Positions 8,428 to 17,962 are shown, counted from the stretch's first letter. The stretch: 64,000 nucleotides of DNA from Paenibacillus sp. Soil750 (GCF_001428045.1 NZ_LMSD01000023.1:620001-684000); one strand, 5' to 3'. Numbers and translations are program-made. Notes: generated from the sequence alone by a model not told the origin.

Positions 8428-9399
8428 TTGAGCGAAACGAACACGACGAAAGAAACGGTCCTACCCATTAATAAAAATGTTAAAAAAAGATATATGCGTC
8501 AATTGTGGATCGATGTCAGGAAAGATTGGGATTTGTATCTCGCACTCCTGCCTGGCATCGCATTTCTCCTGCTGTTCAAGTACACCCCGATGTACGGAAT
8601 TATCATTGCGTTCAAGGATTTCAATATTTTCGATGGGATGGCAGCAAGTCCATGGGTTGGGATGAAGCATTTCGATAAATTGATTTCATCAGCAAGCTTT
8701 TTGCAAGTATTCCAGAACACGTTGCTCATTTCCGTTTACAAAATCTTGTTCCTCTTCCCCCTTCCGATCATCATTGCCATACTACTCAATGAATTGAAAA
8801 ACATGGCGTTCAAGCGAAGCGTACAAACCGTCGTCTACTTACCTCACTTTTTGTCTTGGGTCATTGTCAGCGGATTATTCATTGATCTACTTTCTACGAA
8901 TGGCGGTATCGTGAACAAAATTATTGTCGCCATGGGCGGCGAACCCATTCGATTCTTCTTAGACAGTCAGATTTTTCGTTCTGTTCTCATTGGGACGGCA
9001 GGCTGGAAAGAAACCGGTTGGAATACGATCATCTATCTGGCTGCTTTAGCTAGTATTGATCCTGGTTTGTATGAAGCAGCTAAGATCGATGGCGCCAATA
9101 AATGGAAGCAAATTGTACATATCACACTGCCTGGCTTGATCCCGATTATTTTACTAATGTTCATTCTTCGTCTGGGTTATGTTTTGGAAGCCGGAACGGA
9201 ACAAATTCTCGTCATGTATAACCCAAGTGTTTACAACGTCGCAGACGTGATTGGCACGTATGTGTACCGGATCGGACTCGGCGAACAGGATTATAGCTTT
9301 TCAACAGCTGTAGGGGTATTCGAATCCGTTGTTGCGTTTATTTTGATCCTAACGGGTAACGGGCTGGCCCGAAAGTTTTTTGGACGAGGTATCTGGTAA
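8428..9399 (+). CDS. ABC sugar transporter permease, LplB type
   Basis: 323-residue integral membrane protein, first permease of an importer. The start is TTG 8428 with a perfect AAGGAGGAGG site ending five bases before. A polar N-terminus of about 30 residues is followed by six hydrophobic segments, the 'PMYGIIIAFKDF' pattern that marks the LplB subgroup, and the EAA loop YEAAKIDGANKWKQ about residues 212-225. Downstream are the partner permease (9430) and the binding lipoprotein (10461); no ATPase gene is present, as usual for the class served by MsmX-like ATPases. The transported sugar is not evident; the LplB group mostly handles oligosaccharides. Confidence 0.95.
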   Translation: MSETNTTKETVLPINKNVKKRYMRQLWIDVRKDWDLYLALLPGIAFLLLFKYTPMYGIIIAFKDFNIFDGMAASPWVGMKHFDKLISSASFLQVFQNTLLISVYKILFLFPLPIIIAILLNELKNMAFKRSVQTVVYLPHFLSWVIVSGLFIDLLSTNGGIVNKIIVAMGGEPIRFFLDSQIFRSVLIGTAGWKETGWNTIIYLAALASIDPGLYEAAKIDGANKWKQIVHITLPGLIPIILLMFILRLGYVLEAGTEQILVMYNPSVYNVADVIGTYVYRIGLGEQDYSFSTAVGVFESVVAFILILTGNGLARKFFGRGIW

Positions 9400-9429
9400 A
9401 CGGTGTATCAAGCATAAGGAGGATCTGAG

Positions 9430-10350
9430 ATGAATATGAAAAGCAGTTTACAACCTAGGTCCAGCAGGAAATCCTCAGCCATCCCGTTATCGCTCGGCGA
9501 GAAAATTTTCACTGTGGCCAATCACCTATTCTTTATTCTATTGGGCTTATCGACCATCTTTCCGTTTATTAACCTGATTGCCAAATCACTAAGTAGTGAG
9601 GCGGCTGTTGTTGCGGGGATGGTGAATCTATATCCGATTGATTTTCAAATAGGGACCTATACGTATGTGGCAAGCAATGCTATGTTTCTGAGTGCATTTA
9701 CGATCTCCATCACGGTAACGCTTGTTGGATCACTCATCTCGTTGTTCATGACGACACTTGCTGCCTATCCGCTATCCAAACCTAGACTAAGGGCACGTAA
9801 GTTGTTCATTCTCATGTATTTATTTACAATGCTGTTCAGCGGTGGTCTAATCCCGACGTATCTGCTCATGCACAAGCTGCATCTCATTGATAAGCTGCCG
9901 GTTCTCTTCCTGCCATACATGATTAACGTCTACAATATGCTCATTGTCAAAAGCTACTTCGAAGGCCTGCCAGACAGCCTTGAGGAATCGGCCAAAATGG
10001 ATGGGGCTAGCAATATGCGGATATTTGCGCAAATTATTCTACCGCTTTCCATGCCTGTACTTGCGACGATTGCCCTGTTCTATGCGGTTACGTTCTGGAA
10101 CGATTATTTTACTTCACTTATCTATATTAACTCCGCCGATTTGAAGCCTTTGCAGCTGTACTTGAAGGAATTGTTCGTTTCCTCGACAGATACATTCATG
10201 CGTACGAATGTCGATGCTTCGTTGAACGTATCACCGCAGTCGATTCAGGCTGCTTCGATCATTCTAGCTACACTTCCGATCATATGTGTGTATCCATTTT
10301 TACAGAAATATTTTGTTAAAGGTGTGCTGGTAGGCTCAGTAAAGGGATGA
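9430..10350 (+). CDS. ABC sugar transporter permease, YtcP type
   Basis: 306-residue second permease, partner of the one at 8428. AAGGAGG at 9416-9422 precedes ATG 9430. A basic N-terminal tail is followed by six membrane segments, the EAA loop in LEESAKMDGASNMRIF, and the characteristic FVKGVLVGSVKG C-terminus. It follows its partner by 30 bases and precedes the lipoprotein gene by 110 bases. This 110-base gap has no terminator that I can see, so all three genes can be co-transcribed. Confidence 0.95.
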   Translation: MNMKSSLQPRSSRKSSAIPLSLGEKIFTVANHLFFILLGLSTIFPFINLIAKSLSSEAAVVAGMVNLYPIDFQIGTYTYVASNAMFLSAFTISITVTLVGSLISLFMTTLAAYPLSKPRLRARKLFILMYLFTMLFSGGLIPTYLLMHKLHLIDKLPVLFLPYMINVYNMLIVKSYFEGLPDSLEESAKMDGASNMRIFAQIILPLSMPVLATIALFYAVTFWNDYFTSLIYINSADLKPLQLYLKELFVSSTDTFMRTNVDASLNVSPQSIQAASIILATLPIICVYPFLQKYFVKGVLVGSVKG

Positions 10351-10460
10351 AGTCAAAGGCGAATTATGAAGGGTGGTGGTGGGCCAGCTCTACAAGGGTT
10401 CCATAATAGTTGGTATATGGCAGTATCCATACTCAAAGGGAAAAATAGGGAGGCTCTTAC

Positions 10461-11993
10461 ATGGTAAAAAAAATGTTAGTTCTCATGTCCATCACAGCAA
10501 TGACAGCAGCGATTACGGCTTGTGGTGGATCCAGTCAAACCACTAGCAGTTCTACAACGCCAGCTGCATCTACTGCACCTGTTGCAACCGTAGAAGCCAA
10601 TAAACCAAAGCCGGAGTTCAAAGCACTGCTGCAATATGCGCGATTTGATCCGAATACCGAAGTCGTTGCCAAGTTCCTGAATGAAAAAACGGGCTACAAA
10701 GTGACCTACGACATGCTGCCTGTTGAAAATCCAGATGACAAGCTCAATCTACTGATGGCGAACAAAGAGAAATATGCTTACATGCTGCTCAGTGGACCTC
10801 AATATTCGAAGCTTGCTGCCTCTGGTGCGCTTGAGCCGATTGATGAGCTGGTCAACAAATACGGTACGAATATGAAGAATGTGATTTCACAAACCTCTTG
10901 GAACGGCGCGAAGCTGAATGGTAAAATTTTCGGCATACCGCAAACGGGATCAGGGACAATTGTGAATACACAGTTAATCGTCCGTCAGGATTGGATGGAT
11001 GAGCTTGGTTTAAAAGCACCTACGACACGTGATGAATTGTATACGGTCCTGAAAACGTTGAAAGAAAAGAAAAATGTAATTGGATTAACCGGTGGGAAAA
11101 GTCCGCTTTTACCTGAGGTACTTCCTACGTTTGGCATACCGATGGTTTCGGCGACAGCAACGACCGGCTGGCAGGATGTCAATGGTAAATTGGTGAATGC
11201 GATTGAGAATCCGAATATGAAGAAATATTTGGAATTCATGAAAAAACTCTACTCGGAGAAATTGATTGATCAGGAATGGTCACTGAACCAAGCCAATAAA
11301 GTCATCGAGAACTTCACAAGCGGTAAAGCGGCGATCATTTCAAATGCTTATTTTAACGCGCCAACTGTGCAAAATGCGTTATTGAAAAACTCGCCAAATG
11401 CCAAAATCGGAAGTTTCCCTTACTTCAAAGGGGATGATGGCAAAGTCCAAGTCATGGGAAGTGCAGGCATCAGCTTCTATGTGGGCATTCCGAAATGGGC
11501 AGAGAACAAAGAAGATATTATTAAATATTTGGATCTTAAGCTGGATAAAGATATTTTCAAAGAAGCGGCGATTGGTAAAGAAGGCGTTCACTATAAGTTT
11601 GAAAATGGCAATTACTTCCCTATACTGCCGAAGTTCAATGATGAATATAACAATGCTTCCACGTTCTTAACGGGTGTGGATGAGAAAAATTACCCGATCT
11701 ACTGGCAAGCGCGTGTTCGTAAAGATCCGATTTTAACGGAATCCTTCAATAAGATTCAAGAAGCAGCCAAAGGCAACATTGTTCTAGACCCGCTTGCTTT
11801 TGCGCCACCACTGGAAGCGATTGGTAAATACAACTTGAAGCTGCAAAAGCTCATGGAAGATACGTTCTTGAAATACATCACAGGTGCAGAACCACTTGAA
11901 AACTATGACAAGTTCGTAGCGCAATGGAAAGCAGATGGCGGGGAAGAAATGACGAAAGCGGCCAATGAATGGTACGCAGCAAACAAAAAGTAG
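10461..11993 (+). CDS. Sugar-binding lipoprotein of ABC importer
   Basis: 510-residue extracellular solute-binding protein. The signal peptide ends in the lipobox ITAC with C21 as lipidated residue, then a Ser/Thr/Ala-rich linker. The mature part has the family-1-like binding-protein pattern ('IVRQDWMDELGLKAPTT') and the C-terminal signature of this group (a 'FVAQW...GG...NEWY' ending). Unlike the binding proteins at 22009, 30547 and 43855, it lacks the DPDGNGK Ca-binding-like loop, so it belongs to another branch. It completes the importer begun at 8428; a terminator follows ten bases after the stop. Ligand unknown. Confidence 0.95.
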   Translation: MVKKMLVLMSITAMTAAITACGGSSQTTSSSTTPAASTAPVATVEANKPKPEFKALLQYARFDPNTEVVAKFLNEKTGYKVTYDMLPVENPDDKLNLLMANKEKYAYMLLSGPQYSKLAASGALEPIDELVNKYGTNMKNVISQTSWNGAKLNGKIFGIPQTGSGTIVNTQLIVRQDWMDELGLKAPTTRDELYTVLKTLKEKKNVIGLTGGKSPLLPEVLPTFGIPMVSATATTGWQDVNGKLVNAIENPNMKKYLEFMKKLYSEKLIDQEWSLNQANKVIENFTSGKAAIISNAYFNAPTVQNALLKNSPNAKIGSFPYFKGDDGKVQVMGSAGISFYVGIPKWAENKEDIIKYLDLKLDKDIFKEAAIGKEGVHYKFENGNYFPILPKFNDEYNNASTFLTGVDEKNYPIYWQARVRKDPILTESFNKIQEAAKGNIVLDPLAFAPPLEAIGKYNLKLQKLMEDTFLKYITGAEPLENYDKFVAQWKADGGEEMTKAANEWYAANKK

Positions 11994-12002
11994 CAGCGAA
12001 AT

Positions 12003-12029
12003 CCCCTGCGGTGATGCCGTGGGGGTTTT
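12003..12029 (+). terminator. Rho-independent terminator after importer operon
   Basis: CCCCTGCGG, loop TGAT, then GCCGTGGGGG and TTTT. GC-rich stem with a short T tract. Confidence 0.82.
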
Positions 12030-12107
12030 ACTTCTAGATAAGCGCATCTAGCTGTTCGATTTGGACAGTGAAGCCGTTTATTATGCCCAGAGGGAGTGGA
12101 TATTGAG

Positions 12108-12944
12108 ATGAAGAAGATTGGGTTTATTGATTATTTTCTTGATGAATGGCATGCGGAGAAATACCCAGGCTGGATCGATAAGGCGTCTAGTGGACGTATG
12201 CAGGTTGCATATGCTTATGGGAAAACGAATATGGATGGGAAGCTTAGTAATGCAGAATGGAGCCTAAGGAAGGGGATTCAGCTGCTTGATTCGATCGAGG
12301 AGGTTGTGGAGCAGAGCGATTATTTGGTCGTTCTTTCACCGGATCATCCCGAGTATCATGAAGAGCTGGCACAGTTGGCGCTTCAGTCGGGCAAGCCTAC
12401 TTATATTGATAAAACGTTTGCTCCAAATCGAGCAGCTGCCTTACGGATGTTTGAGCTCGCGGAGAAGCACCGAACCCCGATGTATTCGACCTCTGCGCTG
12501 CGCTTTGCAGCGGAGTTTGCGGGCATCGAGAAGCATGGGATCGAGTCCATCATTAGCTTAGGGCCAGGGATGTTTGCCAACTATGCTATTCATCAGGTGG
12601 AGCCAATCGTCTCCTTGATGGGGACGGATGTGAGACGTGTGATGTGGGTTGGCACGGACCAAACGCCAGCGTTGTTAATTGGATATGGGGATGGCCGGCA
12701 AGCGATATTTCATCAATACGGCTGGGAATGTCCATTTAGTATGGCCCTTTATTATGATGGAGGGGCATCGAAATTTCTTAAGATTGAGTCGGATTTCTTC
12801 GGGGCGTTTATCGAGAATTTGGTTGGCTTTTTCGAGTCGGGCAAACCACCGGTTTCCCAAGAGGAAACGATAGCGATTGCTACGATTCTAGATTTCGGTA
12901 TGAAGGCTGCGAAGAAGCCGTATCAGTGGCTGCAGCTGCCGTAA
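12108..12944 (+). CDS. Degenerate Gfo/Idh/MocA-like protein
   Basis: About 278 residues resembling the Gfo/Idh/MocA fold: an N-terminal alpha/beta half with 'YLVVLSPDHPEYHEELAQLAL' and the strand 'GKPTYIDKTFAP', where the normal EKP is replaced by DKT. The N-terminus (MKKIGFIDYFLDEWH) lacks the GxGxxG dinucleotide loop, so cofactor binding is uncertain and it may be a non-canonical or non-redox member. ATG 12108 is chosen because AGGGAG lies eight to twelve bases ahead; GTG 12096 would overlap that site. It stands alone between two terminators, after the importer genes. Function not known. Confidence 0.82.
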   Translation: MKKIGFIDYFLDEWHAEKYPGWIDKASSGRMQVAYAYGKTNMDGKLSNAEWSLRKGIQLLDSIEEVVEQSDYLVVLSPDHPEYHEELAQLALQSGKPTYIDKTFAPNRAAALRMFELAEKHRTPMYSTSALRFAAEFAGIEKHGIESIISLGPGMFANYAIHQVEPIVSLMGTDVRRVMWVGTDQTPALLIGYGDGRQAIFHQYGWECPFSMALYYDGGASKFLKIESDFFGAFIENLVGFFESGKPPVSQEETIAIATILDFGMKAAKKPYQWLQLP

Positions 12945-12960
12945 GCCGTATCGCATTGAA

Positions 12961-13002
12961 AGATCCAGCACCTTCCTTCTGGAGGGGGCCGGATCTTTTT
13001 TT
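12961..13002 (+). terminator. Rho-independent terminator after Gfo-like gene
   Basis: AGATCC and GGATCT enclose a second stem CACCTTCC / GGAGGGG with loop TTCT, followed by seven T. It lies 16 bases after the stop. The T run is only on the plus side, so it does not serve the convergent TetR gene. Confidence 0.85.
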
Positions 13003-13069
13003 GGTCTGGAAGTGTAAGGAGCAAATAAAGTTCTAGATTGACGATGCTCCATTGGTTTGAATGACAGAC

Positions 13070-13621
13070 TCATTCTTTAAAATAGGGCGTAATCCCTCTT
13101 GTATATAGGTTCTCCACTAACTTGAAAAATTCTTCTGACGATAAATCCTGTTGACGCTGGAGCCAAAGACGAAATAAAGAAAGGGAAGTTGTCAGGTAAA
13201 ACTCAATGAAGTATGGCGTTAAGGAATGGTTATTCGGGACGTTTAATTCTAATTGATTTAAAGTGATTTCTTTTTTTAAGCGTTTTAAAAAACGGGTACT
13301 TCCATAATCACCCAAAAGGGCATTAAGAACCAGGAGATGTTCTCTATTGTCCATACAATAGAACGTATCTTGAATCGTATGCATCGATAGCTCTTTCTTC
13401 GCCAATTCTTTTTTCATGTCATTTAATAAGTCATTTTCAACAGCGTCTAACAATTCGTAAATGTCAGTAAAGTATTGATAAAAGGTGCTGCGGTTAAAAC
13501 CTGACTTATTCGCAATTTCCTGAATCGAAATTTTCTCAATCGGCTTTTGGCTATATAACTCACAAAAAACTTCTACAAACTTTTGTCTCGTTTTCTCCGT
13601 TATTTGGGGTTGCTTTTTCAT
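13070..13621 (-). CDS. TetR/AcrR family transcriptional regulator
   Basis: 183-residue one-component regulator. The N-terminal helix-turn-helix is clear (IQEIANKSGFNRSTFYQYF, residues about 38-56); the C-terminal ligand domain is unspecific. An AGGAGGG site ends about four bases before ATG 13621. It is transcribed away from the ketopantoate-reductase-like gene, and a 22-base palindrome in the shared 148-base gap is the likely operator. Lower GC than the flanking operons by eye, which could mean separate acquisition. It probably represses itself and its divergent neighbour. Confidence 0.93.
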   Translation of the reverse strand: MKKQPQITEKTRQKFVEVFCELYSQKPIEKISIQEIANKSGFNRSTFYQYFTDIYELLDAVENDLLNDMKKELAKKELSMHTIQDTFYCMDNREHLLVLNALLGDYGSTRFLKRLKKEITLNQLELNVPNNHSLTPYFIEFYLTTSLSLFRLWLQRQQDLSSEEFFKLVENLYTRGITPYFKE

Positions 13622-13678
13622 GTTTCCCTCCTACTGGCGAATAAGAAGATCATCCGACAAATACTGAAATACTGATGG

Positions 13679-13732
13679 TTGATCAAGGAATAATAAAAAT
13701 TTACAATCACATCATACAACATGTTGTCTGAT
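13679..13732 (+). promoter_or_regulatory. Promoter with overlapping palindromic TetR operator
   Basis: TTGATC (13679-13684), spacer 17, TACAAT (13702-13707) forms a good sigma-A promoter for the gene at 13770. Four bases further begins an inverted repeat at 13711-13732, half sites ATCATACAACA and TGTTGTCTGAT (10 of 11 paired, perfect ACAACATGTTGT core). It would cover the transcription start, the typical place for a TetR-type repressor. A partial half-site-like ATCATCCGACA lies at 13649-13659, nearer the regulator's own start. Confidence 0.7.
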
Positions 13733-13769
13733 AATCAAAAGAAAATGTTCATAAGTAGGGGTGGTTTTC

Positions 13770-14693
13770 ATGTCAGCAAAACAAGAAAGAATTTTAATTT
13801 TTGGTGCAGGTGTTATCGGGAGCATATACGCAATTAAGCTTATTGAAGCAGGGTTTGACGTTAGCCTGTTTGCGCGATCTAATAGATTTAAATCATTAAG
13901 AGAAAATGGCCTGCAATATAAAGAAAAAGGTAGAGTTAGATCCATACAAGTGAATGTAATTGATACGCTCGAAAATGACGATGTATACGATTTTATTTTC
14001 GTTACCGTTCGTTATGATCGGTCCGAATCCGCGTTGTTAGCGCTAAAAGATAATCAAAGCAAACATATCGTTACGATGACGAATAATTCAATTGGATTTT
14101 CTTCGTGGCTGAATATCGTAGGGGATAGACTTTTACCAGCTTTTCCCGGCTTCGGCGGACAGATTAAAGATGGCGTATTGCATGCTCGATTTATGCCAAA
14201 GATTATAGTGGCAACTGTATTTGGTGAAATGAATGGCGTAGTGACAGAGCGCATAGAAAACCTCGCAAAAATATTTAAAAGAGCAAAGCTTCCCTACGTT
14301 ATTAAAAAGGATATGCAAGCATATCTAATCACACATTCCGTAGCAGACATTGCCCTGTTGAGCTTTTTGCATTCTGAGAATAAAGTAATTGACAAAAAAA
14401 CAGTCAGAACCAGAAAGACAGCACGCCAAATAACAGTCACTTTAAAAACGTATCTAAGGGCAATACAAAAAGCCGGCGTTTCAATTGATCCACCAATGCT
14501 TAAAATGGCGCTTATATTTCCAAACATATTTTTGGATCTTTTCTTTATGGCATGGCTGCGAACTAAAATGGTAAGTGATATGATGCTGTTGGATTATGCG
14601 AATAGTGCCACCAATGAGATTGTGCAGCTGAGTAATGATTTAATGAAATTTTTAAGTCAACATGATATCAAATCGGACATACATGTTCAGTAA
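13770..14693 (+). CDS. Ketopantoate reductase-like (ApbA/PanE family) dehydrogenase
   Basis: About 307 residues. The N-terminal Rossmann fold carries GAGVIGSIYA just after the first strand; the chain then follows the ApbA/PanE pattern (strand 'FIFVTVRYD', 'NNSIGF' and a helical C-terminal domain). The usual catalytic Lys of PanE in the central helix is not obvious, so another 2-hydroxyacid or sugar-acid substrate is possible. ATG 13770 has GTAGGGGTGG at the right distance; GTG 13761 lies within that site. It is divergent from the TetR gene and probably under its control. No panB, panC or panD gene is near, so a pantothenate role is not supported by context. Confidence 0.85.
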   Translation: MSAKQERILIFGAGVIGSIYAIKLIEAGFDVSLFARSNRFKSLRENGLQYKEKGRVRSIQVNVIDTLENDDVYDFIFVTVRYDRSESALLALKDNQSKHIVTMTNNSIGFSSWLNIVGDRLLPAFPGFGGQIKDGVLHARFMPKIIVATVFGEMNGVVTERIENLAKIFKRAKLPYVIKKDMQAYLITHSVADIALLSFLHSENKVIDKKTVRTRKTARQITVTLKTYLRAIQKAGVSIDPPMLKMALIFPNIFLDLFFMAWLRTKMVSDMMLLDYANSATNEIVQLSNDLMKFLSQHDIKSDIHVQ

Positions 14694-14722
14694 TTTCAGA
14701 CTAATGGTGCCGGCAGAGCAAA

Positions 14723-14760
14723 GCACCCGAGTTCATCGACGAATCGACGAACTCGGGTGC
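14723..14760 (-). terminator. Strong hairpin between convergent genes, probable terminator
   Basis: GCACCCGAGTTC pairs perfectly with GAACTCGGGTGC, with an inner TCGA/TCGA pairing. It lies between the ends of the convergent genes at 14693 and 14788. The T tract is poor on both sides (TTTG on the minus side), so it may be an inefficient two-way terminator. Confidence 0.6.
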
Positions 14761-14787
14761 ATAAGCAGGGACGTGTTTGGAGTAATC

Positions 14788-17700
14788 TCAGTCGATGGAT
14801 TCCTCCATCATGGCATCGTCATTTTTGTCCTTATGACTGTTGAACACTTTAATCTTAATGTCAGCCTGCTTGCCACGATAGGAAGCTATTATTGTTGCTG
14901 TTCCTGGCTTCACAGCTGTGATGATGCCGTCAGCTGTAATGGACGCCACTTTATCGAGTGAAGAGCTGTAGGTCACGCCTTGGTTGATGTAGCCAACTAA
15001 GCCATCTGAGTAAATTACTTTAAGCGGTGCTTGGTAGGTTTCGCCTTTAACAAGACTGTGCTTGTTTTCATCGAAGCTGAGACTCGCTACTTCCACGACA
15101 GTTACGACGGATTTAGCGGTTTTGCCCTCGTAGGTAGCCGTAATTTCTGTCGTACCTGCTTTCAATGCGGTAACGTTACCATCTGCGGCAACAGTTGCTA
15201 CCGATGGATTACTGGAGCTGTACGAAGCTCCAGCGACAACGACTCTCGATTGATCCGAGTACACAGCGGTCGTAACGGAAGCATGCATATCGCTTGCAAC
15301 TAGACGATAAGCTGCAGCATCCAGTTCGATGCCTGTTAGCGTTGGGGCTGTACGTGTGATGCTAATGGTTTTCTCATTCGTCTTGCGATTGTCCACATAG
15401 ACGGAAATCTGCACATTATTAACGCCGATTGCGAGAGGGACACTTCCAATAAAGTTCCCATTACTGGACACCTCAGCCGGTACGCCGTTTAGAAGAACAC
15501 GTGCACTCCCCGGTCCAATCACTTCGACTTCGCCTTTGATCTCTAGATTACGCAGTGCTGTACTCGTATTCGCATAATCCAAATACCCTCGCAGCACAGC
15601 CGAACGTACAGCATCACCGACTTTGTAGGTTTTAGCGACCAGTTGCCTTCTCGTCCGTACACCGGAAGCATCCAGCGCAGAGATGACGAAGCCGCCTTGT
15701 GGAATCACACTGTTATTCGGCGACATGTTGGTCCAGTTCCAGGTAAGCGCCTGCTGTTGGTTCACAACTTTCGTGACTTTACCGGAACTGTCCACGATAG
15801 CTTCTACACCGAACGTGCTGGTGGCTGTTGTTTGGCCGAAGTCATTGGAATAAATGTTGAGATTATTCTCGTTCCGGCTCACATTGAAGAGATCCGCTTC
15901 AAGGAATGACTCCGGACTACCTGGGATGCTTGAGCCGATTTGATAATCCTTTACATAGGCCACATCATGGAGCGATGCCTTCACCACGGACCAGTTCACT
16001 TGTGAAAGATCAAAGAGCATGAGGCCATTGGATTGCGACAATCCAGCTTGGAACACAGAACGTTGCAGTGGAGGGTCTTGAATGTTCGCCAAAGCAATAC
16101 TAGCGTACATCGGAACTTCACCGTTGGTTACGATATTGCCCAAGGTAATATGATGTTCGATTTCCTTTTGTGTCGTTTGATACGTACCAATCATGAGGAA
16201 ATCGATGTTGCCCGAATAACCAGTCTGCGCATAAGAGTCGGTATAAAGGCTGTCATCCGGTAGTTGTAAACGGCTGTCGTACTTGAAATTCGGGCTGCCC
16301 CAATGAACGCCGTTTAAGTAGTAAGACTCAAACCAGGAACCTACATAAGCGGATGAAAAAACCTTATGACCTTTCAAGGCGGAGTACCGATCCGTTAGTA
16401 AACGGACCTCATCTGTAAACGTTTTGATCGTTTGCGAACGGAACTCCCACCAGTCATTGATGAGCGGACCCGCTTGACGAACATTGTTCACATAGCTGAA
16501 CACATCCGCTGGCCAATTCGTCAACTGCTTACCCCGTGTGGCGAGAAACGCTTCAAACTTCGCACGCGTCAGTGGGCTGAAGTCGGCCGTTTCGTTGTCA
16601 TAGCGGGTGCGATCGAGAACAACGCCATCTACATCGTAGTTCTTAATTACTTCTTCCATGTTTTTTAGCTCAAAAGCTCTAACATCATCGTTGGCTGGGT
16701 TCACAAAAGCTACAAGTGACTTGCCCGATGTATAGTATTTGCTCTCACGCAGGCGCAAAATTTGACCATTATCCTCGGGCCGATATACATGCTCTTCCCA
16801 ATCCAGATGCTGGTTCAGCAGTCCATATTCGTTATGTGCAGGCGAGCCTTCAGCAAAAACGTTAAAGGCTGCATGGATTTTGATACCAAGCTGATGCCCG
16901 TACTTGATAAACTCTTCCAACATATCCAGATTCGGATTGGCACCTGCACGCGTCGGTGCTGTCATTTGTGAGATGTGCGGACGATTCGTCAAATCGTTCT
17001 TCTTATAGTTGGCGAAGCCTTCGACGCCTTTGACATCAAGCGCAATGGCTGTCACACCAGCATCTTTGGCTTTGGTTAGCATATCACGGATATTTTCAGG
17101 CGTTTGCAGCTTGAAAATATTGGTGCCTTGGTCGACCCAGAGGACGACTTCCTTGGCAGCACTGGTTTGTTTTTTATAAAATACAACAAGCGTCTTTCGA
17201 TCATTCTCAACGCCGTTCTTCGACGCGACGACATCTAGGTAATTCACGCCTTCAGCGAGGGTAAACTCACTCTGGAAAGAGCCATTCGCTTGCAAAGAAA
17301 CCGAAGTTTGGTTAATGCGAATCGCATACGTGACGCCAGATTCTAGGTTTTCCAGCTTGCCGGAAACCGTCGTTTTCGGCGCGGTTACCGTAAACCAATC
17401 GTCATTGTCTAGTTTAAGACGCGCTTGAAGTCCTTGACCCGTCATGAGTGCGGAGACGGGGACCACTTCACCATTTTTACGCAGCTTAATGAGGTCGCCA
17501 ACCTTGAAATTTTTCGCCAGATACTGCTTAAAGGTTTTATTCGCCCAACTGTCATCGTTCGCGACAAGGATGAAGCCGCCTTGCGGGATGTTCAGCGTAG
17601 TAGGCCCTGTCCAGACGGGCACACCGCCGTTAACAGATGGATTGACAACCCGAGTCACATGATTTGTCGCATCGACGACAACGCCGACGGAGGTGGTGCC

Positions 17701-17943
17701 AACGGTAACAGATGTTGCAAATTCTGTGGTGAATAAAGCGACGTAATCGGTAATTCTACTCATATCCGTATCAATAGCATTGATTTGCTTGCGCGGACCC
17801 TCAATATCGATGGTGATATCGACGGGAGCTGCTTCGACTTCAATAAAATCAGTGGGGCTGGTTGCCGCAGATGCGGTTATGGACCAAGAAGAAGCGAGTA
17901 ATGTAATCAATAAAGTCATGATTAGCCATTTCGATTTATTCAA
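14788..17943 (-). CDS. Secreted GHL10-family protein with Big_2 Ig-like domains
   Basis: 1051 residues. The TTG start is followed by a signal peptide cut near residue 26 (ITASAA). A beta-rich N-terminal region comes first, then a bacterial-style barrel of the glycosyl-hydrolase-like 10 group (about residues 275-690: 'EVVLWVDQGTNIFKL', 'GVTAIALDVKGVEG', 'GIKIHAAFNVF', 'DGVVLDRTRYD'). Another beta region similar to the first (the 'IPQGGFV' strand recurs) follows, then two Big_2 Ig-like repeats ending in 'AGTTEITATYEGKTA' and 'PGTATIIASYRGKQA'. The Ig-like repeats point to surface or polymer attachment. Last gene of a minus-strand run with Gfo and FAD oxidoreductases. The glycan acted on is unknown. 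Confidence 0.88.
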   Translation of the reverse strand: MNKSKWLIMTLLITLLASSWSITASAATSPTDFIEVEAAPVDITIDIEGPRKQINAIDTDMSRITDYVALFTTEFATSVTVGTTSVGVVVDATNHVTRVVNPSVNGGVPVWTGPTTLNIPQGGFILVANDDSWANKTFKQYLAKNFKVGDLIKLRKNGEVVPVSALMTGQGLQARLKLDNDDWFTVTAPKTTVSGKLENLESGVTYAIRINQTSVSLQANGSFQSEFTLAEGVNYLDVVASKNGVENDRKTLVVFYKKQTSAAKEVVLWVDQGTNIFKLQTPENIRDMLTKAKDAGVTAIALDVKGVEGFANYKKNDLTNRPHISQMTAPTRAGANPNLDMLEEFIKYGHQLGIKIHAAFNVFAEGSPAHNEYGLLNQHLDWEEHVYRPEDNGQILRLRESKYYTSGKSLVAFVNPANDDVRAFELKNMEEVIKNYDVDGVVLDRTRYDNETADFSPLTRAKFEAFLATRGKQLTNWPADVFSYVNNVRQAGPLINDWWEFRSQTIKTFTDEVRLLTDRYSALKGHKVFSSAYVGSWFESYYLNGVHWGSPNFKYDSRLQLPDDSLYTDSYAQTGYSGNIDFLMIGTYQTTQKEIEHHITLGNIVTNGEVPMYASIALANIQDPPLQRSVFQAGLSQSNGLMLFDLSQVNWSVVKASLHDVAYVKDYQIGSSIPGSPESFLEADLFNVSRNENNLNIYSNDFGQTTATSTFGVEAIVDSSGKVTKVVNQQQALTWNWTNMSPNNSVIPQGGFVISALDASGVRTRRQLVAKTYKVGDAVRSAVLRGYLDYANTSTALRNLEIKGEVEVIGPGSARVLLNGVPAEVSSNGNFIGSVPLAIGVNNVQISVYVDNRKTNEKTISITRTAPTLTGIELDAAAYRLVASDMHASVTTAVYSDQSRVVVAGASYSSSNPSVATVAADGNVTALKAGTTEITATYEGKTAKSVVTVVEVASLSFDENKHSLVKGETYQAPLKVIYSDGLVGYINQGVTYSSSLDKVASITADGIITAVKPGTATIIASYRGKQADIKIKVFNSHKDKNDDAMMEESID

Positions 17944-17962
17944 TTGGTTTCACATTCCTTCC

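Noticed and set aside
13018..13050. GGAGCA / TGCTCC hairpin as terminator of the TetR gene
   Set aside because: Only six base pairs with a long loop and no T run on the minus strand.
13770..14693. panE for pantothenate synthesis
   Set aside because: No pan genes nearby, local TetR control, and the catalytic Lys is not clear.
14788..17943. Long plus-strand open frames inside the GHL10 gene
   Set aside because: They have no ribosome sites or family features and lie antisense to a gene with signal peptide and recognisable domains.
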